Of a stretch of 38,726 nucleotides of DNA, positions 1 to 8,618 are shown piece by piece (within the stretch, counting starts at the first letter, position 1; each line of letters opens with the position of its first letter). The position numbers and the translations under genes are program-made. The DNA comes from Planctomycetaceae bacterium (lineage in GTDB: Bacteria; Planctomycetota; Planctomycetia; Planctomycetales; Planctomycetaceae): contig JAGQPW010000037.1 in NCBI GenBank assembly GCA_020426515.1, positions 1 to 38,726 on the forward strand, given 5' to 3'. The notes under the pieces are model-generated. The model was not told the origin of the DNA, ran no database searches, and worked only from the letters and a program-made list of their open reading frames with translations.

Positions 1-2785
1 AGGTGTGGCCATCTTCGGAGACGGCGATGTTGAGCGGCGAACGTCCTTTGGGGGTGTGGTTGTAGACGAGCAGGTGGCGGCCATCTTTGAGGGTGACGGC
101 ATCGGTTCCCGAATTGGGATTGGGCAACTCCGTCAGCGACATCTCACCCCAGGATTTGCCGAGATCATCGGAGCCGATCTGGAACACCTTGCCTTCGCGC
201 GTGCGGCCGATCGCCAGCAGCTTTTCATCTCCCAGGAACAGAATACTGGGCTGGATGGAGTTGATGACCTTGCCATCGTTCACCGGACCGATGCGGGTCC
301 AGGTTCTTCCGAGGTCACTGGTCAATTCAAAGTGCGGCCTCCAGCCATCGTATTCGGTGCTGGAGCCACAGAGGATGTCCCCATTCGGGAGTTGGACCGG
401 CTTGTTCTTGACCGGGCCATCAATCTGTTCGGGCAATCGGCTGGGGGCAGACCATGTCTTGCCATGGTCGGTGCTGGTCATCAGCATACCCCACCACGTA
501 CGAGGATCAGGGCCGCACTTGTAGAACAGCATCAGCGGGCCGGATTCGGGTTGGAACAGTACCGGGTTCCAACAGGGATGCCGATGAACCGATCCATCGG
601 GTCGCGCATACTGAATCCCGTTGGCCAGTTCGACGGGGGCCGTCCACTTTCCGTCGATCAGACGAGAAGACCAGATGCCCACATCGGGATCCTTCTCGCG
701 CGTGCCGCCAAACCAGGCGGCGACGAGATGCCCATCGGACTCTTCAATCGTTGTGGCGTGGCACTGCGGGAAGGGGGCTTCTTCGTAAATGAATTCGGAC
801 TTGAGGATGGCCGAGCCTTTGGCGGCTGCCGGCTGCCTGGGATTCCGCTGATAATAGAAGCGGCCATCTTCGGCCCCACCGAGGAAATCGGGGACACCGT
901 CGGCATTGAAATCGACGACGGTCGGGCTCGTCGAGTGCCCCTGAATGTTTTGCTTTACGAGCGGTCCACGGTCTTCAAAGGTCCAGTGCCCCGCTTCAGA
1001 TGAGACCTGTTTCAGCAGGTTGGCGCTGGTGGAGTTGGCCAGGATGTCGAGTTTGCCATCCCCATCCCAGTCGGTGATGCAGAGCTTGCGTCGACCGCTA
1101 CCACCTGCCCGGCCTCCATTGAGTCGCATCTGCCCCTTCGCATCGAAAAAGACGCGTTGCGGTGGATTCAGGACGAGTGCATCGCCTGCTTTGCTGCGCG
1201 GATACAGGCTGAGATAGCCTTCGTGGTCAAGCATCACGAGGTCCATCAGACCATCCTCGTTCCAGTCAACGGCCATTGGCGTAGTGCGCCACTGGGTGAC
1301 GAGTTCGTTGGGTTTGGGCGTCCACCACATCCACGCCGGTTTGGCGGGTTGGGTGTCTCCCCAAGTGATTTCGATGGAGGCGGGAGCAGCGAGCTCCGGA
1401 TTCTCACGCGGTCCCAGGTTCCGCAGCCATTCAATGCGGCCCCAAATGCCATTGGTGATGATGTCCGGCAGGCCATCACCATCCCAGTCGGCCACACTCA
1501 GGCAGGAGTAACCCCACTTGGCTTCCGCCGGCCCTTGAATGCTGCCATTGGGACCAGCCATCGTGCGATAAGGCTGGCCATTGACCTGAATCTGTCTCGG
1601 AGCCGCCCAGCGGGGGGATTCAACTCCGGGGCCGCTCAGGTTTTCAAAGAAGTCGATGTAGCCAGCGGTGTTTCCGGTCAGCAGATCGATGTCCCCGTCA
1701 CCATCCCAGTCATACCCGACCGGTGTGGCAAGGGCTCCGGACTTGAGTGCCTCAGCCTCCTGCTGAAAGTAGCGGGGAGCAGCAAAAACTGGCTTCTTGT
1801 CGTTGTCGAGTCCCGTCATTTCGACGAGGGCAACGCGGCCATCTTCGTCGCCGACAATCAGGTCCATGTCTCCATCGCGATCCCAATCAAAGGCGATTGG
1901 GACAATCATTTCGAGATCCATCGCCAGCGGACGGCCGTCTTTCTGCTTCAGGCGAGTGCCCGCTGCATACTCCGGACTGGTTCGGGTGCCGATGTTCTCG
2001 AAGTAGGTGAATCCATCCAGGAATTCGCCGCACAACAGGTCGAGGTCGCCATCGCCGTCAAAGTCTTCAAAGTTGGGTGATGGGCAGCCGAAGACATCGA
2101 CAGGTTGACCGGCGGCCTGCACTTTCACTGGCTCTGCGTACTTGGGATCTTCGGTGGTGCCGTTATTCTTGAAGACGAAAACAAACCCATGCAGCGGGCC
2201 GTTCTGCCACTCCCCCTTCTCATTCCAGGCATCATCCCAACCGTAGTCGCTCCAGTCCTCGATGCCAACAACCAGATCGACCGCCCCATCGCCATCGTAG
2301 TCAGCGTAGCGCCACTGATTGTGGCGGACTTTGGGCCCCTTGGGCTGCGATCCAACTGGTGTGTAGAACTTTGCGTCGACCGGCAGTTTCGTCTTCTGTG
2401 CCAGTCCGGTCTTGATGAAGTCCGTGTACTCGTTACCCGGTGTCAACACTCGCAACTGACCATCGACGTAACTGGGCATCACGTAGTGCACGGTGCTGCT
2501 CAGTCTGCGTGCCGGGGCGAAGTCGGGGAACTTGTTCTTTGCTGTATCACCGGTGGTGTTCTCGAACAGCCAGATCCCATTCGATGGCTTATCCGGACAG
2601 GAAACGATCAGATCGAAGTCGCCATCACCATCGGCATCGCAGGGGACCGGCCAGGCCCACAAACCGACGCCGAGATCGACCACCAGGCCCGGATTGTTGT
2701 AATGCAGTTGGTTCAATTCCTGACCAGCCAGCGGCAGTGCCACAGTTACGCAGGACAGGACAACCATCATTCGCAGTGAACACAT
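1..2785 (-). CDS. VCBS/FG-GAP repeat protein fused to a sialidase-like (BNR) domain, 3' end outside window
   Basis: The minus strand is open from about 2794 to the left edge, so the C-terminus is missing. The start is taken as ATG 2785 because GAGG lies about 10 nt upstream; ATG 2794 is in frame but has GAGG only 1 nt away. A signal peptide is visible (hydrophobic MMVVLSCVTVALPLAG then Q-E). Nine calcium-binding DxDGDG-type repeats follow, e.g. DADGDGDFDL (2606-2640), DYDGDGAVDL (2271-2305), DFDGDGDLDL, DWDRDGDMDL, DWDGDGDIDL, DWDGDGLPDI, DWNEDGLMDL, DWDGDGKLDI and DFNADGVPDF (about 890-917). This suggests a seven-bladed-type propeller over residues ~25-640. From residue ~655 the sequence changes to a BNR/sialidase-like domain (FPQCHATTIEE, AAWFGGTREKDPDVGIW, SVHRHPCWNPVLF, repeated S-x-D-x-G-x-T-W Asp boxes). 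Family knowledge points to a secreted sugar-binding or glycan-hydrolysing protein. The substrate is unknown. Confidence 0.85.
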   Translation of the reverse strand, partial: MCSLRMMVVLSCVTVALPLAGQELNQLHYNNPGLVVDLGVGLWAWPVPCDADGDGDFDLIVSCPDKPSNGIWLFENTTGDTAKNKFPDFAPARRLSSTVHYVMPSYVDGQLRVLTPGNEYTDFIKTGLAQKTKLPVDAKFYTPVGSQPKGPKVRHNQWRYADYDGDGAVDLVVGIEDWSDYGWDDAWNEKGEWQNGPLHGFVFVFKNNGTTEDPKYAEPVKVQAAGQPVDVFGCPSPNFEDFDGDGDLDLLCGEFLDGFTYFENIGTRTSPEYAAGTRLKQKDGRPLAMDLEMIVPIAFDWDRDGDMDLIVGDEDGRVALVEMTGLDNDKKPVFAAPRYFQQEAEALKSGALATPVGYDWDGDGDIDLLTGNTAGYIDFFENLSGPGVESPRWAAPRQIQVNGQPYRTMAGPNGSIQGPAEAKWGYSCLSVADWDGDGLPDIITNGIWGRIEWLRNLGPRENPELAAPASIEITWGDTQPAKPAWMWWTPKPNELVTQWRTTPMAVDWNEDGLMDLVMLDHEGYLSLYPRSKAGDALVLNPPQRVFFDAKGQMRLNGGRAGGSGRRKLCITDWDGDGKLDILANSTSANLLKQVSSEAGHWTFEDRGPLVKQNIQGHSTSPTVVDFNADGVPDFLGGAEDGRFYYQRNPRQPAAAKGSAILKSEFIYEEAPFPQCHATTIEESDGHLVAAWFGGTREKDPDVGIWSSRLIDGKWTAPVELANGIQYARPDGSVHRHPCWNPVLFQPESGPLMLFYKCGPDPRTWWGMLMTSTDHGKTWSAPSRLPEQIDGPVKNKPVQLPNGDILCGSSTEYDGWRPHFELTSDLGRTWTRIGPVNDGKVINSIQPSILFLGDEKLLAIGRTREGKVFQIGSDDLGKSWGEMSLTELPNPNSGTDAVTLKDGRHLLVYNHTPKGRSPLNIAVSEDGHT

Positions 2786-2926
2786 TCGCAGCATTCCTCG
2801 CTGGTACCGTACTCGAGCATCCCAAACCATCAACAACGAGTGATTGGTTCGTCGCCGAGGAGCTTACACGACAGAGTTCGGGAGTTCATCCCTGTTGCAG
2901 AGAGAGAGTGCGCGATGTTGAACCGG

Positions 2927-3712
2927 CTACATCAGCAGCAGGCTCTTGAGATACTTCACGCCGCGAGTCATGTCGGCAACCGGGTCATCTCCGGTGTTGC
3001 GAATGACGGTCAGCCACCCTCGATACTCCATTTCCTGAAGCATCGCGGCCACTTCATCCCAGTCGACTTCGCCGCGACCGATGGCGACTTCTTTGCCAAG
3101 GCCGCCCACATCCCGCATGGCATCGCGAATCTGAATGTGTTCGATGAACGAATGCAGTTCGCGCATCCAGTCTGTGGGTGATCGGCGAGCCAGCACAAGA
3201 GCGGCGGGATCGGCCTCGATTCCGAGGGGGCCCTCTTTGATCTCGTTCAACAGGCCAGCGAGCACGGTCGGATCGGCACTGGTCATGAATGTCGGGACCA
3301 CGCCAACCCGATTGGCATGGCCCGCGAGGTCACGCAGGATGAATCGCAACTGGTCCTGTGCAGCAGCATCGTCGGTCGCGGGGAGTTGTCCGAGTCGCAG
3401 CGTGAGCACGCGCGAGCCAAGTTCCCAGGCGAATGACATCGCCTGTTTGACGGCGTCGATGCGGGCGTCGAGAAGTTCAGGATCGACGAGCGATCGACGC
3501 AGATTGAACGTGCAGGCCCCCAGCTTCAGGTCACGCTCCTGCAGATAGTGGAGCAGCTGCCTTCGACCGGTTTCGCCCAGCTCCTGCTGCTTGACCTCGT
3601 CCCGCAGGTCGAACATCACACCGCTGGCCCCACTGTTGCCGACCGCATCAATGGCCTGGCGGATCGGCAGGTTGCAGGCAGCTGTCGGGAGAGCGATACG
3701 TGGAGCAAGCAT
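2927..3712 (-). CDS. Sugar phosphate isomerase/epimerase-like TIM-barrel protein
   Basis: A 261-residue protein starting MLAPRIALPT, with no signal peptide, so probably cytoplasmic. The pattern of an early MFDLRDEV strand, then LGACTFNLRRSL, SRVLTLRLGQLP, GVVPTFMTS, LGIEADPAAL, HIQIRDAM and a C-terminal EVDWDEVAAMLQEMEYRGWLTV segment fits the xylose-isomerase-like/AP endonuclease 2 TIM barrel (PF01261 type). Such proteins use a metal-bound Glu/Asp/His set for aldose-ketose isomerisation or epimerisation. It is slightly shorter than usual (about 270-290 residues). It lies between two secreted carbohydrate-related genes on the same strand, 160 bp after the esterase/SMP-30 gene and about 140 bp before the VCBS-sialidase gene. 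A role in sugar catabolism is therefore plausible, but the substrate cannot be read from sequence. Confidence 0.8.
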   Translation of the reverse strand: MLAPRIALPTAACNLPIRQAIDAVGNSGASGVMFDLRDEVKQQELGETGRRQLLHYLQERDLKLGACTFNLRRSLVDPELLDARIDAVKQAMSFAWELGSRVLTLRLGQLPATDDAAAQDQLRFILRDLAGHANRVGVVPTFMTSADPTVLAGLLNEIKEGPLGIEADPAALVLARRSPTDWMRELHSFIEHIQIRDAMRDVGGLGKEVAIGRGEVDWDEVAAMLQEMEYRGWLTVIRNTGDDPVADMTRGVKYLKSLLLM

Positions 3713-3872
3713 GGGCTGTCAGCGGGCTTTCTGTATGGTGCAGTGATTTCGATGTGTGATGGAAACGTGCATTCGAGTTTCTCTCTCCCTCTCTGATGAC
3801 TCGCCGTTGTATTGCGGCCATCCTGCGGGAGAGGGGGATACCCTTTGATGATATTCAACTCATTCTGAAACT

Positions 3873-5600
3873 CTACAGCCCCGGCCTGGGTGGCATCACG
3901 GGAGCCTTGAACGGATACACTCCCTGGGCTTTGACTTTGCGTTTGAACACCTGCTGACCACAGGTGACGTACAGTGTGTCCATGTCTGGACCGCCGAACA
4001 CGGCGTTGGAGAGCCAGCCTGGTCCGGGCTTATCGAGAATGATATGCACGCGCCCCAGCTGGTCCATCACCTGCAGGCCAATTCGCGTGGTAACATAGAT
4101 GCGGCCTTCGGTGTCGACCGTCATTCCATCGGCACCGCTCTTGTGAGTGTCGTCCGGAACGTGCAGGTGGCCGTAGGTTTGCTTGTAAGCCAGCTTGCCA
4201 TCGGGCTGCACCTGATACGAATAGGTGAAGCGGCCATCGGTGTCGGCCACAGTGATCAGAGTTTGATCGGGGGATGCGATGATGCCGTTCGGCTTGGCGA
4301 TGCCTTCGTCAGCGAGCGACAGCTTTCCATCCTTCGAGAAGTGCCAGACTTTGTGATTGCCGGGATCGGTGAAGTAGCCGCTGCCGTTGGCGAGGACGAT
4401 GAGATCGTTGGACGGAGCCCCTTCGCAGACTGTCTCTTCTTGACCGTCCATGGTGTACCGCACGATCTTCTGGGTTCCATTCTGGCAGGCGTACAATTTG
4501 CCATCGGGGCCGAACATCAGGCCGTTGACGCCGGGGCTGTTCTCGGCGAATACGGATACGGTGCCATCGGATTCCAGCTTGTGAATTCGGCCGTTGGGAA
4601 TATCGGTGAAGTAGAGTTCACCTTTTTCGTTGATGGCGGGGCCTTCTGTGAACTTGAAGCCCTCTGCCACGAGTTGCCAGCCTTCGCCGGGGATAACGAT
4701 GTCAGTCCGGCGTTTGGGTGGATGACCGACACCAATCGGCGCGGGATAGTCTTTCCACAGGAACCGCAGAGCATCGGGAGTAACAGCCGCTGACTGCTTT
4801 CCATCGTGTCCTCCTTCCCCCCAGGCATGTTCGACTTCGTAGCCGGAATACTTGAGGGCGGAAAGCATGTCCTGATTGGCGATGAACCAATCTCCGGCAT
4901 AGATGTCCAGATCGTTCGCACCATCTTGCAGAAAGACACGGATGGGCTTGGTTTCATACTTGCGGATCAACCTCGGCAGGGCATCGGCACCTCGCAGCGA
5001 AACGTAGGTCCCAATGGTGCTGTAGACCCGGCGAAACTCGTTGGGACGTTCCCAGGCCACATTGAATGCACAGATAGCTCCCGAGCTGGCTCCGCCGATG
5101 GCGCGGTCGTTGGGATCGGTGCTCAGGTTGTAGTCTTTGGCCACAGCGGGCAGGATTTCTTCCAGCAGAAAGCGGGCATACTTGTCGCCGACGGCGTCGT
5201 ACTCATAACTGCGATTGAAGCGAGGCTGCGCCTGATCGTTGGCCGCCGGAACAATTCCGTGCCCGATGAAAATACCAATCTGCGGCGGAACTTCGCCCTT
5301 GTGAATCAGGTTGTCGAGCACTGTGGGAATGTTCCAGCCTTTTGCCCGGCCGATGCCATCCTGCAGGACGAACACGCAGTGTGGCTTGTTCGCATCGTAC
5401 TGAGCCGGAATATACAGGTAATACTCGCGCTCAGTGCCGGGATAGATTTTGCTGTCATTCCACTTGAACGGCCCTTTGACTTCCCCTTTCGGAACTCCTT
5501 CCTGCGGCTTGGAATCTTCCGTCAGCGGGTATTCATTCGCGGCCCAGATTGAACCGGCAAAGAGAGCCATTGTCGCAGCGGCCAGAATCAAACAACGCAT
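3873..5600 (-). CDS. Secreted esterase (alpha/beta hydrolase) fused to SMP-30/gluconolactonase propeller
   Basis: 575 residues from ATG 5600, chosen because GAGGTG stands 5 nt upstream and it opens directly into a signal peptide (MRCLILAAATMALFAGSIWAA). The open frame extends upstream to 5927 but that part would overlap the divergent PhnA-like gene region and lacks signal-peptide character. Residues ~40-285 are an Esterase D/enterochelin-esterase-like alpha/beta hydrolase: nucleophile motif GASSG (Ser172), acid candidates in DGANDLD (Asp230/232), and GGHDG with His265. Residues ~300-575 are an SMP-30/gluconolactonase-like propeller (EGFKFTEGPAINEKGELYFTD, NGLMFGPDGKLYAC, KPNGIIASPD, GADGMTVDTEGRIYV), a fold that hydrolyses sugar lactones using a bound divalent metal. 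The fusion joins ester and lactone hydrolysis in one exported protein, consistent with degradation of esterified sugars or polysaccharides. Substrate unknown. Confidence 0.88.
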   Translation of the reverse strand: MRCLILAAATMALFAGSIWAANEYPLTEDSKPQEGVPKGEVKGPFKWNDSKIYPGTEREYYLYIPAQYDANKPHCVFVLQDGIGRAKGWNIPTVLDNLIHKGEVPPQIGIFIGHGIVPAANDQAQPRFNRSYEYDAVGDKYARFLLEEILPAVAKDYNLSTDPNDRAIGGASSGAICAFNVAWERPNEFRRVYSTIGTYVSLRGADALPRLIRKYETKPIRVFLQDGANDLDIYAGDWFIANQDMLSALKYSGYEVEHAWGEGGHDGKQSAAVTPDALRFLWKDYPAPIGVGHPPKRRTDIVIPGEGWQLVAEGFKFTEGPAINEKGELYFTDIPNGRIHKLESDGTVSVFAENSPGVNGLMFGPDGKLYACQNGTQKIVRYTMDGQEETVCEGAPSNDLIVLANGSGYFTDPGNHKVWHFSKDGKLSLADEGIAKPNGIIASPDQTLITVADTDGRFTYSYQVQPDGKLAYKQTYGHLHVPDDTHKSGADGMTVDTEGRIYVTTRIGLQVMDQLGRVHIILDKPGPGWLSNAVFGGPDMDTLYVTCGQQVFKRKVKAQGVYPFKAPVMPPRPGL

Positions 5601-5834
5601 CGAGCACCTCATCGCAGGGAGTTTGTCGGGATGGAGCCAGTGTAGTGGTGAGGATGCAAGGCGGGTAGCGACGGCGTTGCACGTTGAACATTTATGGGGC
5701 CGCCCTCCACGCTGAAGGCCGATGGTCGCAACACCAACGGCCGCCTTGCTTTCCTTTGGGCAATCATCTGGTATCGTTTTGCCGCCAGTGGTGGCGACCA
5801 ACTTCGTGGCTTGATCTTTGAAAGTGAAATACTG

Positions 5835-6410
5835 ATGTCGATTGATGAAACTCTTCTTGCCCGCAGTGACTCCAAATGCGAACTGTGTGGTTCGTCGGCC
5901 AACCTGAGCCGGTATGACGTTTCTCATGCCCCCTCAGAGGATGACGGGGCCGTGATTGTCTGCGAGGTCTGTCGCGAGCAGATGGATCAGGCGGAGCAGC
6001 TGGATGTCCACCACTGGCGATGCCTCACCGAGAGCATGTGGAGCCAGGTCCCGGCGGTGCAAGTGCTGGCCTGGCGGATGCTGAAGCGGTTGCAGGCGGA
6101 AAGCTGGGCCTCAGACTTGCTCGACACGCTCTATCTGGAACCGGAGACGCTGGCATGGGCACAGGCCGGGGCGACCGAACAGAATGACGATGGAGGACTC
6201 AAGCACGTCGACAGCAATGGCGTGGTCCTTTCGACTGGCGATACGGTGACCCTCATCAAAGATCTGAACGTCAAAGGCGCCAGTTTCACAGCCAAGCGGG
6301 GGACTGCCGTTCGGGGAATCTCTCTTGATCCGAACAACGCCGAACACATTGAAGGCCGCGTGAACGGACAGCAGATCGTCATCCTCACGAAGTTCGTCAA
6401 GAAGTCGTAA
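5835..6410 (+). CDS. phnA: PhnA-like zinc-ribbon protein (YjdM family)
   Basis: 191 residues from ATG 5835 (MSIDETLLARSDSKCELCG). The frame is open upstream to 5694 but the extra 47 residues look unlike the family and the homologous region begins at this ATG. The N-terminus has a zinc ribbon with two CxxC knuckles (CELCG at residues ~14-18 and CEVCR at ~44-48). The C-terminal third (about residues 130-191; SNGVVLSTGDTVTLIKDLNVKG, KRGTAVRGISL, EGRVNGQQIVILTKFVKK) is the SH3-like PhnA domain. The family was named for a link to the phosphonate locus of E. coli, but its biochemical role is not settled; it is not the phosphonoacetate hydrolase of the same name. It is divergent from the esterase gene. 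A middle segment of ~80 residues (HHWRCLTESMWSQ, AWRMLKRL) joins the two domains and is longer than in the ~110-residue short forms. Confidence 0.88.
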   Translation: MSIDETLLARSDSKCELCGSSANLSRYDVSHAPSEDDGAVIVCEVCREQMDQAEQLDVHHWRCLTESMWSQVPAVQVLAWRMLKRLQAESWASDLLDTLYLEPETLAWAQAGATEQNDDGGLKHVDSNGVVLSTGDTVTLIKDLNVKGASFTAKRGTAVRGISLDPNNAEHIEGRVNGQQIVILTKFVKKS

Positions 6411-6567
6411 CCGATACCACTCATGTCAGTTGCGAACCATGGAGGCATTGAGCTTTCCCTGGGGCCGCGTCCCGCGACGAAGGTCCAGGGGGCCGACGAC
6501 TCACCGACCTTCAAACGCAAAACCGGCCGATTCTTCGCGTACGATGCATTTTCCTGTTGCCAAGACC

Positions 6568-6601
6568 CAAGAGTTAGTTACCATCCAGTAACTAACTCTT
6601 G
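6568..6601. promoter_or_regulatory. Perfect inverted repeat, probable TetR-family operator
   Basis: Arms CAAGAGTTAGTTAC (6568-6581) and GTAACTAACTCTTG (6588-6601) are exact reverse complements around a 6-bp spacer CATCCA. The repeat ends 10 bp before the ATG of the TetR regulator. TetR-family dimers usually bind palindromes close to their own promoter, so autoregulation and control of the downstream RND pump is the simplest reading. The binding itself is inferred. As RNA it would form a stable hairpin against the ribosome site, an alternative role. Confidence 0.75.
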
Positions 6602-6611
6602 AGTGGTAACA

Positions 6612-7226
6612 ATGGCCCGTCCGCAGACAATTTCCGACGACCAGATTCTGGAGGCAGCAAGGCGCTGTCTGCTGGAGCTGGGGCCGCAGGCCACGATGGA
6701 AGCCATCGCCGGGGGGTTGGGAGTCTCGCCCCAGGCATTAATCAAGCGTTTCGGCTCCAAACAACAACTGGTTGTGGCAGCGTTGTGCATCACGGATGAG
6801 CCGGCCTGGCGAAAACTGGTCGAGGCTGGTCCGGATGATCGTCCGGCGGCTGATCAATTGCGGGAGATTCTGCAGGCCCTGGCTGGATTTTTCGTGGATG
6901 TCGTGCGGAGAATGTCGGTTCTGCGGTGGAGCGGTGTTCAACCCGAAGAACTTTTGAAGCAATTCGAGGAACCTCCACCGCTGGTGGATGTCCGAGTGTT
7001 GGCGGGCTGGTTTCGGCGAGCCTATCAACGAGGGCTGATTCGCGAGATCGACGACGAAGCTACGGCGATGTTGGCACTCACGTCGCTGCATGGTCCGGCG
7101 ATGATCACGGAAATGCTGGGACGCCGACCGACGAGGCACTCACAGCCAGAGTATGTCGACTATCTCGTGGATGTTCTGCTGACCGGGTTGTCGCCTGGTC
7201 AGAATGCAACGTCGGGAATGGCCTGA
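6612..7226 (+). CDS. TetR-family transcriptional regulator of the RND pump
   Basis: 204 residues from ATG 6612 (MARPQTISDDQILEAARRCL). A GTG at 6603 is in frame but would place the start against the inverted-repeat operator; the ATG fits the family better. Residues ~8-52 are a TetR_N helix-turn-helix (ATMEAIAGGLGVSPQALIKRFGSKQQLVVAAL). The rest is an all-helical ligand/dimer domain with no recognisable ligand signature. A 30-bp gap separates it from the RND adaptor gene, so regulator and pump are probably co-transcribed. The likely role is repression of the pump operon, relieved by a pump substrate; this is inferred from the arrangement and from the operator-like repeat at 6568-6601. Confidence 0.9.
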   Translation: MARPQTISDDQILEAARRCLLELGPQATMEAIAGGLGVSPQALIKRFGSKQQLVVAALCITDEPAWRKLVEAGPDDRPAADQLREILQALAGFFVDVVRRMSVLRWSGVQPEELLKQFEEPPPLVDVRVLAGWFRRAYQRGLIREIDDEATAMLALTSLHGPAMITEMLGRRPTRHSQPEYVDYLVDVLLTGLSPGQNATSGMA

Positions 7227-7256
7227 TACCGCAGGTGCGGTCGTGGAGAGTCAATC

Positions 7257-8618
7257 GTGCGGAAAGTGATCAACATCGTGGCTTCGGTCGTCATCCTTGC
7301 TGTGGGGGTATTGTGCCTGCAGCTGTTTGGCGAGAAACCCGAAATCCCCAAGCAGGAAGCGGACCAGTTGAGTCTGACTCCGCTGGTGGAGACAGCCGAA
7401 ATCCAGTTGTACGAAGAGCCTCTCTGGTTGGAAACGAACGGCGAAGCCTCGACGTATCGTGTGCTGTCGGTGGGGGCCGAAGTGGAGGGCCAGATTCTGA
7501 ACAAGCCCGAGGCGACCCGAGGCGGAAAATTCGTGCACAAAGGGGACCTGCTGTTTCAGATCGACGATCTGAACTACCGCCTCGAAGTCGAACGCCTGCA
7601 GGCGGAACGGGATCGAACCTCAGCCGAACTGGAAGGGTTGAACGTTGAGCTGAACAATCTGGTCCCACTGCTGGAACTGGCAACACGCGACCTGACACTG
7701 CGACAGAAGCAGACGGCTCGTGTAAAGCAACTGTACGAACGCAATGCGACGACCGAATCGGAATTCGAAGCGGCACAGCGTCAGGACTTGACCGCTCAGA
7801 ATGCGGTGCAGTCATTGCACAATCAGAGAAACCAGCTCATGCAGCAGCAGGTGACCAAACAGGCCCAAATCCGCCTCATCGACACCCAGATCAAGCGGGC
7901 GCAAGCCGATGTCGACCGCTGTGATGTTCGGGCTCCGGTTGACGGCAGGCTGGTGTCAGATGTTGTTGAGCAGGGTGACTTTGTCCGGGTGGGTGACACG
8001 CTGGTGCAGATCAGCGATGCCAGCCGCATGGAAGTTCGCTGCAACCTTCAGGCCGAAGAACTGGGATGGGTGTGGCGGCAGGAAATGGCACGTGGCGGCG
8101 ACATCAGCGTGCTGGCGAACGCGTCCGATGATCCGATCAGCATCAAGCCGGTTCCCTGCGAAGTGACGTTTGCCTTTGGAGGCGTGGAAACGGCCTGGGA
8201 TGCGAATCTCGTTCGTTTTGATGGGACAGGGCTCGATCGAGAAACCCGCACCTTTCCCTGCCGAGTGGTCGTCTCCAACCCGAGGGCCACGCGAGTTCGC
8301 AATTCCGACAGCGGCCGTCTGGGAATCGCTCCTCCCGTATTGCTGAGCGGAATGTATGTCACGGTTCGAATTCCGATTACTTCCCCGCATCCACTGCTGC
8401 AGGTCCCCCAGGAATCTTTGCATCCCGGAGATCTGTTGTGGGTGGTTCGCGACGGCCAACTGCAGACAGTTAAGGTTTCGGTCGTTCAAAAGCAGGGTGA
8501 TGTCGCCATTCTCTCCAGCGACGACAACGCCATTCGCAACGGCGAACGCGTTGTGACCTCTCCGCTCTCCAGCGTATTTGATGGGATGCCGGTCCGCGTG
8601 AGTGAGGTCACTCGATGA
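7257..8618 (+). CDS. RND efflux periplasmic adaptor (membrane fusion protein)
   Basis: 453 residues from GTG 7257, with GGAGAG about 6 nt upstream. One N-terminal membrane anchor (VINIVASVVILAVGVLCLQLF, residues ~4-24) is followed by the first half of a lipoyl/barrel domain (GAEVEGQILNKPEATRGGKFVHKGDLLFQID). A long Leu/Gln/Arg-rich coiled-coil hairpin follows (residues ~105-220), then the second lipoyl half (RCDVRAPVDGRLVSDVVEQGDFVRVGDTLVQI) and beta-barrel and membrane-proximal domains. HlyD/AcrA-type adaptors bridge an inner-membrane pump and an outer-membrane channel. The gene overlaps the RND permease by 4 bp (ATGA), so the two are translationally coupled. No TolC-like channel gene lies in the window, so the exit duct must be encoded elsewhere. 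Confidence 0.92.
   Translation: MRKVINIVASVVILAVGVLCLQLFGEKPEIPKQEADQLSLTPLVETAEIQLYEEPLWLETNGEASTYRVLSVGAEVEGQILNKPEATRGGKFVHKGDLLFQIDDLNYRLEVERLQAERDRTSAELEGLNVELNNLVPLLELATRDLTLRQKQTARVKQLYERNATTESEFEAAQRQDLTAQNAVQSLHNQRNQLMQQQVTKQAQIRLIDTQIKRAQADVDRCDVRAPVDGRLVSDVVEQGDFVRVGDTLVQISDASRMEVRCNLQAEELGWVWRQEMARGGDISVLANASDDPISIKPVPCEVTFAFGGVETAWDANLVRFDGTGLDRETRTFPCRVVVSNPRATRVRNSDSGRLGIAPPVLLSGMYVTVRIPITSPHPLLQVPQESLHPGDLLWVVRDGQLQTVKVSVVQKQGDVAILSSDDNAIRNGERVVTSPLSSVFDGMPVRVSEVTR

Noticed and set aside
5..1003. 332-codon plus-strand open frame
   Set aside because: Antisense shadow of the VCBS-sialidase gene; the minus strand gives clear family motifs throughout.
5601..5927. 109-codon upstream extension of the esterase/SMP-30 frame
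   Set aside because: The ribosome site and signal peptide begin at 5600; the extension lacks hydrophobic signal character and overlaps the divergent gene's leader.
6603..6611. GTG start for the TetR gene
   Set aside because: It would begin immediately against the inverted repeat; the ATG at 6612 gives the normal family N-terminus.
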